Source: Sulfurovum sp. | GTDB lineage: Bacteria; Campylobacterota; Campylobacteria; Campylobacterales; Sulfurovaceae | Direction of reading: 5' to 3' | Length of the DNA stretch: 41,270 nucleotides | Assembly: GCA_020721815.1 (NCBI GenBank) | Contig: DYMA01000003.1 | Span: 1-41,270 of the forward strand | Shown here: piece after piece, positions 29,105 through 38,068 of the stretch | How positions within the stretch are numbered: position 1 is the stretch's first letter | How the letters are laid out: every line of letters begins with the position of its first letter | Translations under genes and position numbers: made by a program | Notes under the pieces: model-generated | What the model saw: only the letters and a program-made list of their open reading frames with translations | Databases searched by the model: none | What the model was told of the DNA's origin: nothing

Positions 29105-29496
29105 TGAGACACACCAGAGAGCGATTTGACAAGATTAATGTCGTTCCTTTTATTGATATTGTTTTGGTGTTACTTGTAATCGTCCTTACGACAGCTACGT
29201 TTATCAACCAAAAACATATCGATATAGAGATTCCTCATGCCTCAGGAGCTACCGATACCAAAGTAAAAAAATCGATTCATCTCTCTATCGATGCGAGTGG
29301 CAAGTACTTTTACGACAAAAAAGAGATGACCAAAGAGAGACTCAAAGCCAAACTTATGAAGCTTGACAACCAAAAAGATACCATCTCACTCGCAACGCAC
29401 AGCAAAACCCCCTTTGAAGATTTTTTATTTGTGATTGATATACTCAAAACCAAAAAGTTTGAAAATATTTCCGTACTTACCCAAAAGAGCGATTAG
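29104..29496 (+). CDS. exbD: ExbD/TolR family biopolymer transport protein
   Basis: INVVPFIDIVLVLLVIVLTTATFINQ; ATGA-type overlap with exbB. Confidence 0.9.
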   Translation: MRHTRERFDKINVVPFIDIVLVLLVIVLTTATFINQKHIDIEIPHASGATDTKVKKSIHLSIDASGKYFYDKKEMTKERLKAKLMKLDNQKDTISLATHSKTPFEDFLFVIDILKTKKFENISVLTQKSD

Positions 29497-29577
29497 CACA
29501 AAACTCCTCTAGCAAACTAAAAATCTGACAAAAATCTGACAAAAAGCCCCATAAAGACTTATGTTTAATTCATTCTT

Positions 29578-29586
29578 TGCTATAAT
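29578..29586 (+). promoter_or_regulatory. Putative extended -10 TGCTATAAT for the bacteriohemerythrin gene
   Basis: Consensus TGnTATAAT; upstream direct repeat 29519..29540. Confidence 0.55.
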
Positions 29587-29637
29587 TTTATCAATAAAAA
29601 TTTATGTTTTAATCTACTATTGTCTAAGGGGTGTAAA

Positions 29638-30069
29638 TTGTCAAGTGGTTTTGAAAAGATAGTATGGAGTAGTGCGTTTGAGACGGGTATAGAGGAGATA
29701 GATAAGCAACATCGTTTATTGGTCGATACCATCAATCAAGCCAGTAATCTTTTGAGAGATGAGTATATTCAAGAAGATTTGCGTACCATTGTCAATACTC
29801 TTATTCGATACACTCAGTTTCATTTTGAGACCGAAGAGCAGCTTATGCTTGATACTCGCTACTCACACCAGAGTCCACAAGATTACGAGAAGCATATCGA
29901 AGAGCATTTTGAATTTTCGACAAAGATTTTGGAGATTCACCAACAAATCCAAGAGGGCAACACCATCGAGGGTGAGGAGATTATCAACTATTTGTGCCAA
30001 TGGCTTGTTGTGCATATTCTCAATACCGACCAAATAATGGTGCAATCTATAAAAAAATTTGATGAATAA
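29638..30069 (+). CDS. Bacteriohemerythrin (start most likely TTG at 29638; ORF track starts at 29620)
   Basis: H..HFETEE, HIEEHFEF, WLVVHILNTD iron-ligand pattern; AAGGGG RBS 7 nt before the TTG at 29638. Confidence 0.9.
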   Translation: MSSGFEKIVWSSAFETGIEEIDKQHRLLVDTINQASNLLRDEYIQEDLRTIVNTLIRYTQFHFETEEQLMLDTRYSHQSPQDYEKHIEEHFEFSTKILEIHQQIQEGNTIEGEEIINYLCQWLVVHILNTDQIMVQSIKKFDE

Positions 30070-30098
30070 GAGAGAATTTTGCTCTTTTATCCATTATC

Positions 30099-30107
30099 TG
30101 CTATAAT
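30099..30107 (+). promoter_or_regulatory. Putative extended -10 TGCTATAAT for dapD
   Basis: Consensus motif 38 bp upstream of the dapD start. Confidence 0.5.
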
Positions 30108-30144
30108 AATTGATAAAATTTTTTAAAAGGCGATTGATACAATC

Positions 30145-31335
30145 ATGATAGATACAGTTCATACAACAGAGCAATTTAAACAACTCATAGAAGATATTAA
30201 GTCTAGCGAGGGCTACAAAGAGCCTATCGCATTTGGTATAGCACGAGTCGATAGAGGGCAAAAAAATGCCGACAAGGTACTCCAAGCACACTATCCTGTA
30301 GTTAATTGGAAAGAAAACTTTGGTTCGGCGGCTATTTTTATCAAAGCTCTCCAAGAGGCTCATATCAAAGTCGATTTTTCGGGTAGTGAGTTTAGTGCTA
30401 CGATAAACGATAGTTTTATTCGCAACGCCAAAGCAGCTTTTGCACCCTATCTTGCCGAAGCGACGGGGCAAATGCACAAAAATGTACAAGTGATTAAAAC
30501 GCTTGAAGCCATGGAGGATATTGCCAAAAACTTTCGCATTACCTTTTTGTTTGAAGATACCAATCCTCAATCGGTAGAGTCGGTTTATCTCAAACTCTAC
30601 GCCCTTTCACTGGGCAAAGTCGCCCTTAGAAGTATCAATCTAAGCGGTGCTTTTGGGGTACTAAGCAACGTAGCATGGGTGGGCAATAGACCCTATGAAC
30701 TTGAATATTTACGAGACAATGAAATCGAACTCAAACTCAACGGAACCTATCCCACTATTGACGCCGTCGATAAATTCCCACGCTATTTGCAACACATCAT
30801 CCCCGCTGATAATACACGCATCTTAGATTCAAGCAAAGTACGCATGGGAGCGCAGTTGGCAGCGGGCACGACGGTCATGCCTGGGGCTAGTTATATCAAC
30901 TTCAACGCAGGGACTTTGGGGCCTGTAATGGTAGAGGGGCGTATCTCGTCGAGTGCTATTGTAGGAAGCGGTAGCGATGTGGGCGGAGGGGCTTCGATTT
31001 TGGGAGTATTGAGCGGTACCGATGGTAATCCTATCTCTGTAGGAGAAAATACCCTTTTGGGCGCTAATAGTGTAACGGGTATGCCTATTGGCGATGGGTG
31101 TATTATCGATGCGGGTGTGACGATACTTGAGGGTACTAAGATCACCATTGCACCCGACCAACTTGCCAAAATCAAAGAAGCCAACCCAGAAGCTTCACTC
31201 CAAACCAAAGAACTCTTCAAAGCAAAAGAGCTAATGGGTCTCAACGGTATTCATTTTCGATACGACTCAACAAACGGCAAGGTGATTGCACGACGAAGCA
31301 CAAGAGAAGTCAAATTGAACAAAGAGTTGCACTAA
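30145..31335 (+). CDS. dapD: 2,3,4,5-tetrahydropyridine-2,6-dicarboxylate N-succinyltransferase (epsilon-type)
   Basis: VRMGAQLAAGTTVMPGASYINFNAGTLGPVMVEGRISSSAIVGSGSDVGGGASILGVLSGTDGNPISVGENTLLGANSVTG left-handed beta-helix. Confidence 0.95.
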   Translation: MIDTVHTTEQFKQLIEDIKSSEGYKEPIAFGIARVDRGQKNADKVLQAHYPVVNWKENFGSAAIFIKALQEAHIKVDFSGSEFSATINDSFIRNAKAAFAPYLAEATGQMHKNVQVIKTLEAMEDIAKNFRITFLFEDTNPQSVESVYLKLYALSLGKVALRSINLSGAFGVLSNVAWVGNRPYELEYLRDNEIELKLNGTYPTIDAVDKFPRYLQHIIPADNTRILDSSKVRMGAQLAAGTTVMPGASYINFNAGTLGPVMVEGRISSSAIVGSGSDVGGGASILGVLSGTDGNPISVGENTLLGANSVTGMPIGDGCIIDAGVTILEGTKITIAPDQLAKIKEANPEASLQTKELFKAKELMGLNGIHFRYDSTNGKVIARRSTREVKLNKELH

Positions 31336-31580
31336 TGAATCCCAATATGGACGAAGAGTGGCTTGTCAAAAAAGTTTTTTTGTTGGCGATTATGAAAAAA
31401 GAGCCTGATGAGACGCTAAACGAGACGCTTTTGGCGTTGGTCAATACGGGGATGTTTGATAAAAAAGAGGGCAAAAAGGTGCTTCAAGAGCTTAGAGAAG
31501 AACACTACATCGTCGATAATGAACTCTCCATGAAGGGGTTGATAGTTGCCAAAGAGGCAGAGATGGAGTTTAAACTCTAA
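31335..31580 (+). CDS. Small conserved hypothetical protein
   Basis: Start overlaps the dapD stop and its stop overlaps the next start (TAATG); operon-like spacing. Confidence 0.6.
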   Translation: MNPNMDEEWLVKKVFLLAIMKKEPDETLNETLLALVNTGMFDKKEGKKVLQELREEHYIVDNELSMKGLIVAKEAEMEFKL

Positions 31581-31846
31581 TGGAGACCACTATGGAAAAT
31601 GCCAACAAAGCATTCAACGAGGAGCGTTACGACGTTTCATTTGCTATGTTTAACGCTCTTGCCAAAGAGGGATATACCGATGCTATCTATTTGGTGGGAC
31701 GACACTACAAAGAGGGCTACGGTGTAGAGGCCGACCACGAAAAAGCCATTTCAATTTGGAAACGAGCCTCCAAACGAGGTTCGCTGGATGCTCAATATGC
31801 TCTATTGGAGATTACCCAAACCACGACGCAGTGTTGCAAGGGGTAG
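31580..31846 (+). CDS. Sel1-like repeat protein
   Basis: DAIYLVGRHYKEGYGVEADHEKAISIWKRASKRGSLDAQYAL Sel1 repeat. Confidence 0.7.
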   Translation: METTMENANKAFNEERYDVSFAMFNALAKEGYTDAIYLVGRHYKEGYGVEADHEKAISIWKRASKRGSLDAQYALLEITQTTTQCCKG

Positions 31847-31933
31847 TGATCTATTTGAGGGCTACCATTGTGCTATGCAGTACTTTTTACAGTTGCATAG
31901 ACCGCTTTAGCTCAATCAATAGGACAAACGCAA

Positions 31934-33013
31934 ATGAGTAATTACTACGCTACTATTATCCTAGAGGCACTAACACAATTAACAACAGCCTTTGCACCGC
32001 TTAAGAGTGTTGAGTATTATGAGGCGATTTGTCGATACACGGTAGAGCATTTTGATTTTGATTACGCTTTTGTGGGAGAGTTGGATTCAATCTCAAAAAG
32101 TATCCATGCGGTTTGCGGTTGGTCAAAAGAGGGAGCTATTAAGCCTTTTCATTACGATGTCAAAAACTCACCGTGTCACAACACTTTGTCGCATAGCCAT
32201 GCTTTTTATCCCCATAATGTACAACAAACCTTCCCCAAAGATAAATTGCTCTTAGAGATGGGCATTGAGGCTTATGCGGGTATTGCGTTGTTTAACAAAT
32301 CGCAAGAGCCTATTGGGGTTTTTGTGATTTTAAACAAAACCCCTTTTGACAACAGCTCTTTGGCAGAACATATTTTAAAACTCTACAACAATAGCTTAAG
32401 CGCTGAAATGGAGCGTTGTACCAGTGAACAAAATACCATCAATCTCAAAAACATCGCCTACTATGATCCTTTGACAAAACTTCCCAATCGACTCCTTATC
32501 ACCGATAGAATCCGCCAAGCTATCAAAAATCAATCTCGAAAAGGCAAAAGTGTGGCTATTTGCTTGATGGATCTTGATGGATTCAAAGAGATTAATGATA
32601 CACTCGGACACGATGCGGGGGATTATGTCCTCATTGAGAGTTCTCAAAGAATCGCCAATACTATTCGCCCAGAAGATACCATCGCACGATTGGGTGGGGA
32701 TGAGTTTGTGATGGTAATCACCGATGCGATAGACTCCAAAGATGTTGGCAAGATACTTTTGCGTATTTTGAAAAATATCTCCAAACCCTACTACTACCAA
32801 AATAAAACCATTGGTACAATTTCAGCTAGTATTGGTGTGACGCTCTATCCCGAAGATGGTGCCGATGATGATACGCTTTTGCGACACGCCGACCAAGCGA
32901 TGTACAAGGCAAAAGAGAATGGCAAAAATCAATTTTATTTTTTTGATACCCAAGAGCATCAAAAGGTACAAGCCAACTTCAAAGCCCTCACCAAAATAAA
33001 AAAAGGCTCTTGA
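31934..33013 (+). CDS. GAF-GGDEF diguanylate cyclase portion of a frame-broken GAF-GGDEF-EAL-CZB gene
   Basis: GAF-like N-terminus; DPLTKLPNRLLITDRI..RLGGDEFVMV. Ends ..KIKKGS* in an A7 tract (32998..33004); the EAL domain begins in the +1 frame. Confidence 0.88.
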   Translation: MSNYYATIILEALTQLTTAFAPLKSVEYYEAICRYTVEHFDFDYAFVGELDSISKSIHAVCGWSKEGAIKPFHYDVKNSPCHNTLSHSHAFYPHNVQQTFPKDKLLLEMGIEAYAGIALFNKSQEPIGVFVILNKTPFDNSSLAEHILKLYNNSLSAEMERCTSEQNTINLKNIAYYDPLTKLPNRLLITDRIRQAIKNQSRKGKSVAICLMDLDGFKEINDTLGHDAGDYVLIESSQRIANTIRPEDTIARLGGDEFVMVITDAIDSKDVGKILLRILKNISKPYYYQNKTIGTISASIGVTLYPEDGADDDTLLRHADQAMYKAKENGKNQFYFFDTQEHQKVQANFKALTKIKKGS

Positions 33014-33230
33014 TAACGCTCAATTTGAACTCTATTTTCAACCCAAACTTAGTGCTCATTCGCTCACTATTGAGAGTGTAGAGGTGCTTACACGTTGGAA
33101 TCATCCCGTTTTGGGAACGCTCTCTCCTAGTGAGTTTATCCCTCTTATTGAAAACGATGAGACGGTTTATGCTTTTGACGAGTGGGTGATGCGAGAATCT
33201 TTTGTCTCGCTTATGAAGCTCAAAAAAAGA
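33006..33230 (+). other. EAL N-terminal segment of the same gene, in a separate frame between two A7 tracts
   Basis: Translation ALDNAQFELYFQPKLSAHSLTIESVEVLTRWNHPVLGTLSPSEFIPLIENDETVYAFDEWVMRESFVSLMKLKK.. continues GGDEF(+1) and is followed by ENILLMISINISPKQF after the A7 at 33222..33228. Confidence 0.85.
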
Positions 33231-33243
33231 GAATATTCTCCTT

Positions 33244-34173
33244 ATGATTTCTATTAATATCTCACCCAAGCAGTTTAAAGATAGAGGATTTGTAAACAAA
33301 GTCAAAAAGATAGCCAGTGACCTTGCGATGGATGAGAGCTGTTTTGAATACATTGAATTTGAGATTACCGAAGGAAGTGCATTGGAGAACTTCAACTATA
33401 CCAATGATACGATACATGAACTCAAAAAGATTGGTATTGGTTTTGCACTTGATGATTTTGGGACGGGGTACTCCTCTTTGACGCATCTAAAAGAGTTGCA
33501 TATCAACACTATTAAGATTGACCAAAGCTTTATTGCAGATATGCTCAACAACACCCAAGATATGGCAATAGTACATGCTATCATCTCGCTCTCCAAAGTA
33601 TTTCAAATCGAAGTGGTAGCCGAAGGAGTCGAACGTATCGACCAACTCTTGACACTTTTTGAGTTGGGGTGTGACCATATTCAAGGCTATGCTATTGCTA
33701 AACCTCTATCCTACGATACGTTTGTCGAGTATTTACGCAATTTTACCCCAGATCCTCGATGGAATATCTCACTCCATCAGCTTCCCAAAAGAGCAGAGTT
33801 TGAACTCCTCGTGGCTCAAAGCAATCACAAATATTGGATGGAGCTTGTTGTTGATAGTCTAGTGAGAGAGGATTTGCATACATTGCCTCCGCTTTCGCAC
33901 CTCTCTTGTCGATTGGGCAAGTGGTTAATGAGCAAAGGCAAATACTACTTTGGTACACTGCCGAGTTTTCTTAAACTCCTAGAGCAACACGAAAATATAC
34001 ATCTTCATACGCATAGGCTTGTAGAGCTATCCAAAACGCACCCCAAAGCCCTTACCCAAGAGGATATTCACGCTCTTGTCTCTAAGCGTGATGGGCTTAT
34101 TATGACGATTGAACATCTCAAGGAGGAGTACCGTATGACCAATATGATTAAAGGAGTAATAAATGAACGATGA
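33244..34173 (+). CDS. EAL phosphodiesterase remainder plus C-terminal CZB (zinc-binding)-like domain
   Basis: MISINISPKQF, FEITEGSALEN, LDDFGTGYSSLTHL, VAEGVE, IQGYAIAKPL; then NHKYWMEL..CRLGKWLMSKGKYYFGTLPSFLKLLEQHENIHLHTHRLVEL, a CZB-like pattern. Confidence 0.85.
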   Translation: MISINISPKQFKDRGFVNKVKKIASDLAMDESCFEYIEFEITEGSALENFNYTNDTIHELKKIGIGFALDDFGTGYSSLTHLKELHINTIKIDQSFIADMLNNTQDMAIVHAIISLSKVFQIEVVAEGVERIDQLLTLFELGCDHIQGYAIAKPLSYDTFVEYLRNFTPDPRWNISLHQLPKRAEFELLVAQSNHKYWMELVVDSLVREDLHTLPPLSHLSCRLGKWLMSKGKYYFGTLPSFLKLLEQHENIHLHTHRLVELSKTHPKALTQEDIHALVSKRDGLIMTIEHLKEEYRMTNMIKGVINER

Positions 34174-34597
34174 GATAATAAACATCAAATGGAGTACAAG
34201 CTATGAGACGGGAATAGAGGAGATTGATGAACAACACCGTATCCTTGTCAATACACTCAAGAGTGCTAATGAGCTTTTGACACACGAGTACTCTTTGGAG
34301 AATCTTCAAAATATCACCAAAGATTTGCTAAGCTATGCCTTGTATCACTTTGAGAGCGAAGAGGAGCTTATGCAACGCCACAACTACGAAGAGGCTTATC
34401 CTAAAGAGTATCAAAACCACATGAAACAACATCGAGACTTTTCAGGCAAAGTAGTAGAGATTCGCAACGCTCTCAAAGCGGGAAATCTCATAGAAAAAGA
34501 TGAACTCATTGAGTTTCTAATCCATTGGCTTATCAACCATATCAACCATACCGACAAAAAATTGGGCAGTTTTTTACAAACTCAAATGAGCCACTAA
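34163..34597 (+). CDS. Bacteriohemerythrin (second copy)
   Basis: IDEQHRILVNTL, YHFESEEELM, HMKQHRDFS, HINHTDKKL; overlaps the EAL-CZB 3' end by 11 bp. Confidence 0.9.
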   Translation: MNDEIINIKWSTSYETGIEEIDEQHRILVNTLKSANELLTHEYSLENLQNITKDLLSYALYHFESEEELMQRHNYEEAYPKEYQNHMKQHRDFSGKVVEIRNALKAGNLIEKDELIEFLIHWLINHINHTDKKLGSFLQTQMSH

Positions 34598-34612
34598 TCT
34601 TGCACACTTCTA

Positions 34613-34701
34613 TCGGAAGTGGGACTTTAGTCCCACAAAAGCCAAGATTTGGTTGTTATTACTATCAAAACCAATAAGTGGGACTGAGATCCCACCTCCG
34701 A
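34613..34701. repeat. REPIN-like element: two REP-type hairpins in inverted orientation
   Basis: GTGGGACTTTAGTCCCAC (34619..34636) and GTGGGACTGAGATCCCAC (34678..34695); outer arms TCGGAAGTGGGA / TCCCACCTCCGA are also inverted repeats. Confidence 0.6.
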
Positions 34702-34742
34702 AATGCCATTGTATCTGCATATTTTACAAACAGTTTGCCTTT

Positions 34743-35378
34743 TTAGGAGAGTTGCTCTATCATCTTTTTTGCCTCTTCGATGTTGCTATCAAGGGCGTAA
34801 GCTTTTGTGTACATCTCCAACGCTTCGTCATTACGTTTTAAATCATAGAGTGTATTGGCGTAGTTGAAGTAGTGCGGAGCGTAGCGGCTATCGAGTTCAA
34901 TGGAGCGTTTGTGGTGCTTGATTGCCTCATCGGCAAGTCCCAATTTATTGTAAACATTGGCGATTTGTGCGTGCGCCATATCGTCGTAGCTATCGAGTGC
35001 TAAGAGTTTTTCAAATGCCTCTTGTGCCTCTTTGTAATCTTCCAATTTAATAGAGACAAAACCGTATTTTCCAAGCGTCTCACTGTCATCTTTTTGGACT
35101 ATCAACGCACTTTGCAACGCTTTTTGAGCCTCTAAATAGTCCTCTTTTTTGATAGCTTCATCTGCCAATGCTTTAAGCTCTTGAAAACGGCTTATCTCTC
35201 TGGGGATTTGGCGATTGAAATTGGGTTTGACCGAGGTGATAGGGCTGATATTTTCATCATCACGTTTGGCTTCAAAATCAACCCCTCGCTTAGGGTACTC
35301 ACCTGAAAATAGCTGTTTGAAAAATTTATAAAAGAGTATAAAGACCAACAACAGTAGAAAAAATTGAAATGCACTCAT
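34743..35378 (-). CDS. TPR-repeat membrane-anchored protein
   Basis: N-terminal TM (MSAFQFFLLLLVFILFYKFF), several TPRs. Confidence 0.8.
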   Translation of the reverse strand: MSAFQFFLLLLVFILFYKFFKQLFSGEYPKRGVDFEAKRDDENISPITSVKPNFNRQIPREISRFQELKALADEAIKKEDYLEAQKALQSALIVQKDDSETLGKYGFVSIKLEDYKEAQEAFEKLLALDSYDDMAHAQIANVYNKLGLADEAIKHHKRSIELDSRYAPHYFNYANTLYDLKRNDEALEMYTKAYALDSNIEEAKKMIEQLS

Positions 35379-35581
35379 AATGTCTCCATCAAAAAAATAT
35401 ACTATGATAGTCAAAAGTTACTTAAGAGGAGGTATAAATGGTTACTCTTGTCGCTATTTGCTTTTGCCTTATGTTTAAGACAAGGCTATTTCAACGGTTC
35501 AAAAGAGAAATAGCTGCAATTTTAAGAAGATTTTATCTATTTTTGCTTACAATACTCTCTACTAGAAACAAGGACAAGAGA

Positions 35582-35968
35582 GTGCAAATTGAAGAGCTAA
35601 TCAAAGATGCTGATATTAAGCCAACAAGTGCTAGAAAAGAGATACTAAAGCTTCTCGTTGGTGCTTCCAAACCTTTGAGTTATCGGGATATAGAAGCCCA
35701 AATATCGATGGACAAAGCGACCTTTTACCGCAATATAGCTATTTTTGAGGAGTCGCATATCGTGAGTAGTTTTGAATCCAACGACAAAAAACGCTACTTT
35801 GAGATTGCCAAAGTCCCCCATGCACACTTTGTTTGCAACGGTTGCAATGAGGTGGAGTGTTTGCAAAAGGCTCTTGAATTTGGGCTTGATGGATATTGGA
35901 TTGAAACTATCATTGTTAAGGGTTTGTGTCCCACATGTCGCAAAGGAGTAGGGTATGGATGTCTATAA
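35582..35968 (+). CDS. Fur-family transcriptional regulator (start probably GTG 35582; ORF track opens at 35438)
   Basis: KPTSARKEILKLLVGASKPLSYRDIEAQI..DKATFYRNIAIFEESHIV; HAHFVCNGCNEVECL and CPTCRKG zinc CxxC pairs; AAGGA before the GTG. Confidence 0.8.
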   Translation: MQIEELIKDADIKPTSARKEILKLLVGASKPLSYRDIEAQISMDKATFYRNIAIFEESHIVSSFESNDKKRYFEIAKVPHAHFVCNGCNEVECLQKALEFGLDGYWIETIIVKGLCPTCRKGVGYGCL

Positions 35969-36689
35969 TGAACCACGCATTTTTTATATAACCCCTTCGC
36001 AAATTAGCGGTAAATACTATCTTGATAAAGTCATCTATCCCAATATGCAACACAACTACTACTGGAGCAACCATTGGGATGATAATTTCTACATTGATTT
36101 GGCGTATGCGGGATTTATTAGTATCACCATTGAGGACAATGAGGGCAATTTGCTACTGCTTCCTGAGATTCAATTTGCCTATTCGGTACTTGATTTCAAG
36201 GATTTGCATATCTCCAACAAAGTCGAGAAGCTCATAAAAAAGGGTGAATTTACATTTACCATCAATAGCCGTTTGGATGATGTGCTTCGCAGTATTATGG
36301 AGTATCACCCCGATAATTGGCTCTATGGCGAGTACGCTTTGATGCTTAAACGCCTCTATGGCAATAAAAAAAATCGGTACGGTTTAAGAGTTATTTCGGT
36401 AGAGATAACCGCCCCAAACGGTGATTTGGTAGCGGGAGAAGTGGGGTATGTGATAGGTCGAACCTATACCTCATTGACGGGTTTTAGCTCTTTTGAGAAA
36501 AAATACAACAACTACGGCACACTTCAAATGGTACTGATGGCTAAATTGCTAGAGCATAATAACTTCGCCTTTTGGAATCTAGGACACCCCTATATGGAGT
36601 ACAAAAACCGCTTAGGAGCCAAAATCTTTACACGAGAAGAGTTTCTTAAGCGTTGGAAAGTCGCTAGAGGAGAGCGATTGGCTCTCTAA
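35955..36689 (+). CDS. Divergent leucyl/phenylalanyl-tRNA-protein transferase (Aat)-like protein
   Basis: RVISVEITAPNGDLVAGEVGYVIGRTYTSLTGFSSFEKKYNNYGTLQMVLMAKLLEHNNFAFWNLGHPYMEYKNRLGAKIFTREEFLKRW resembles the Aat C-terminal domain. Confidence 0.65.
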   Translation: MDVYNEPRIFYITPSQISGKYYLDKVIYPNMQHNYYWSNHWDDNFYIDLAYAGFISITIEDNEGNLLLLPEIQFAYSVLDFKDLHISNKVEKLIKKGEFTFTINSRLDDVLRSIMEYHPDNWLYGEYALMLKRLYGNKKNRYGLRVISVEITAPNGDLVAGEVGYVIGRTYTSLTGFSSFEKKYNNYGTLQMVLMAKLLEHNNFAFWNLGHPYMEYKNRLGAKIFTREEFLKRWKVARGERLAL

Positions 36690-37924
36690 TTTCTAGGCGG
36701 TGGCGTTGTGCCATTGCTAGGAGATGGGGGTGGAGTTTCGCTTGTCTCTTCAATAGCCGATGTGTTAAGGGGTGAGGGCGGAGGCGTAGTACCCATTTGG
36801 GCGACTTTGCTCTTGCCTTTGGAGGAGAGTAAAAAAGCTATAATTCCACCTATTGCGATAATCGTGAGCGAAAAGAGCGGACGAGAAGCAAACCATGCAA
36901 GGGCAATAACAATAGGACCCAAAATAAAGGTGAGTATTGCTGCTACCAAACCTGTACCTGCACCGATGATAGAACCAATAAAAGGGATAACATTGGCAAC
37001 GGCTACAAGAGGTTTGAGAATCATATTAAATCCAATAAACATAATCAAAAGCCCAACCGCACGCAAAATCCATGTCATAAAGGCATTGGCTTCATGTTCG
37101 GCTTTGAATATCTCCTGCGCACTTACGATACCGTTTCTAATAAAGATAAAGTTCTTACCGTTTTTGGTATTGTAAGCCACAACGTTACGCTCGTTAAGTT
37201 TGGCTGCGATTGAGTACTCACCGCCCCCTGCATAACCAAAGGTGATACGCAAATCTCCCACTTGGGGTGCGTTGGGGTTGTAGCCTTTGTAGAGGAATGA
37301 GCCGTGATTGGTTACATCGCCGATTTGTTTGCGTAAGGAAGAGAGATCGCCAAAGGATTGATTGGCACTAAATTGAGCGACAATATTGTTGGCTAGGTGA
37401 AAATCTCCCATGGTTGCATCGGTGACAAATTTTTCGGTTTTGTATGCCATGGAGGGATTGTGGTGACCCTCTGGATGCTTAAAGGAGCTTGAACTAATCT
37501 CTGTAGAAGACCAATCTTTGACGTAGTCGTAGGTTGTGGTTGTCTCAGTAGCACCGCCTATTTTCTCTTCGGTGTGGGTTGAAGTCTTCTCATGCCATTG
37601 ATACATCTCTACTTTTCGTTCTAGGATAAGTACGGGACTTTTGATACCAAAAATCGGGTCTTGTACGTTGCCATTGGGGGCGACTTTGCCTTGTAGTAGT
37701 ACTGCTTTGTTGTTGTATTTGGCATCGTATTGGGTGTTGGGGAGTGTTTCGATTGCATTTTGCATCTCGTTGAGTGCATCTTTTTGCTCTACACTTCGTC
37801 CCTCATTCCACCACAACAACACAATGGAAGCGATAACCAAAATGATTCCTGTAATGATACCCTTAAAAGAGTTTCCCACATTTTGACCAAAGCTTGTGCG
37901 AGTCGTCTCTGTATAGTGATCCAT
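36686..37924 (-). CDS. TMEM43-family protein
   Basis: TSFGQNVGNSFKGIITGIILVIASIVLLWWNEGRSV..; C-terminal TM cluster LIMFIGFNMILKPL..IIGAGTGLVAAILTFILGPIVIALAWFASRPL. Confidence 0.8.
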   Translation of the reverse strand: MDHYTETTRTSFGQNVGNSFKGIITGIILVIASIVLLWWNEGRSVEQKDALNEMQNAIETLPNTQYDAKYNNKAVLLQGKVAPNGNVQDPIFGIKSPVLILERKVEMYQWHEKTSTHTEEKIGGATETTTTYDYVKDWSSTEISSSSFKHPEGHHNPSMAYKTEKFVTDATMGDFHLANNIVAQFSANQSFGDLSSLRKQIGDVTNHGSFLYKGYNPNAPQVGDLRITFGYAGGGEYSIAAKLNERNVVAYNTKNGKNFIFIRNGIVSAQEIFKAEHEANAFMTWILRAVGLLIMFIGFNMILKPLVAVANVIPFIGSIIGAGTGLVAAILTFILGPIVIALAWFASRPLFSLTIIAIGGIIAFLLSSKGKSKVAQMGTTPPPSPLNTSAIEETSETPPPSPSNGTTPPPRN

Positions 37925-38068
37925 AGCTCTATCCTTTGAAATAAAATTAGATAATTATACACTGTTGGAGTTTAAATATACGTTAGGGGGTTGAAATCCA
38001 AAAGTTATTCAATTTGAAATTGAGGTATAATTTTAAAGTTGAGTTTGATAGATACAAAGGATAATAGA

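Noticed and set aside
30829-31244. Antisense ORFs in dapD
   Set aside because: Opposite the beta-helix repeat region; hexapeptide repeat composition keeps reverse frames open.
36708-37175. 155-aa plus-strand ORF over the TMEM43-like gene
   Set aside because: Antisense of hydrophobic TM codons; the minus-strand ORF has clear family features.
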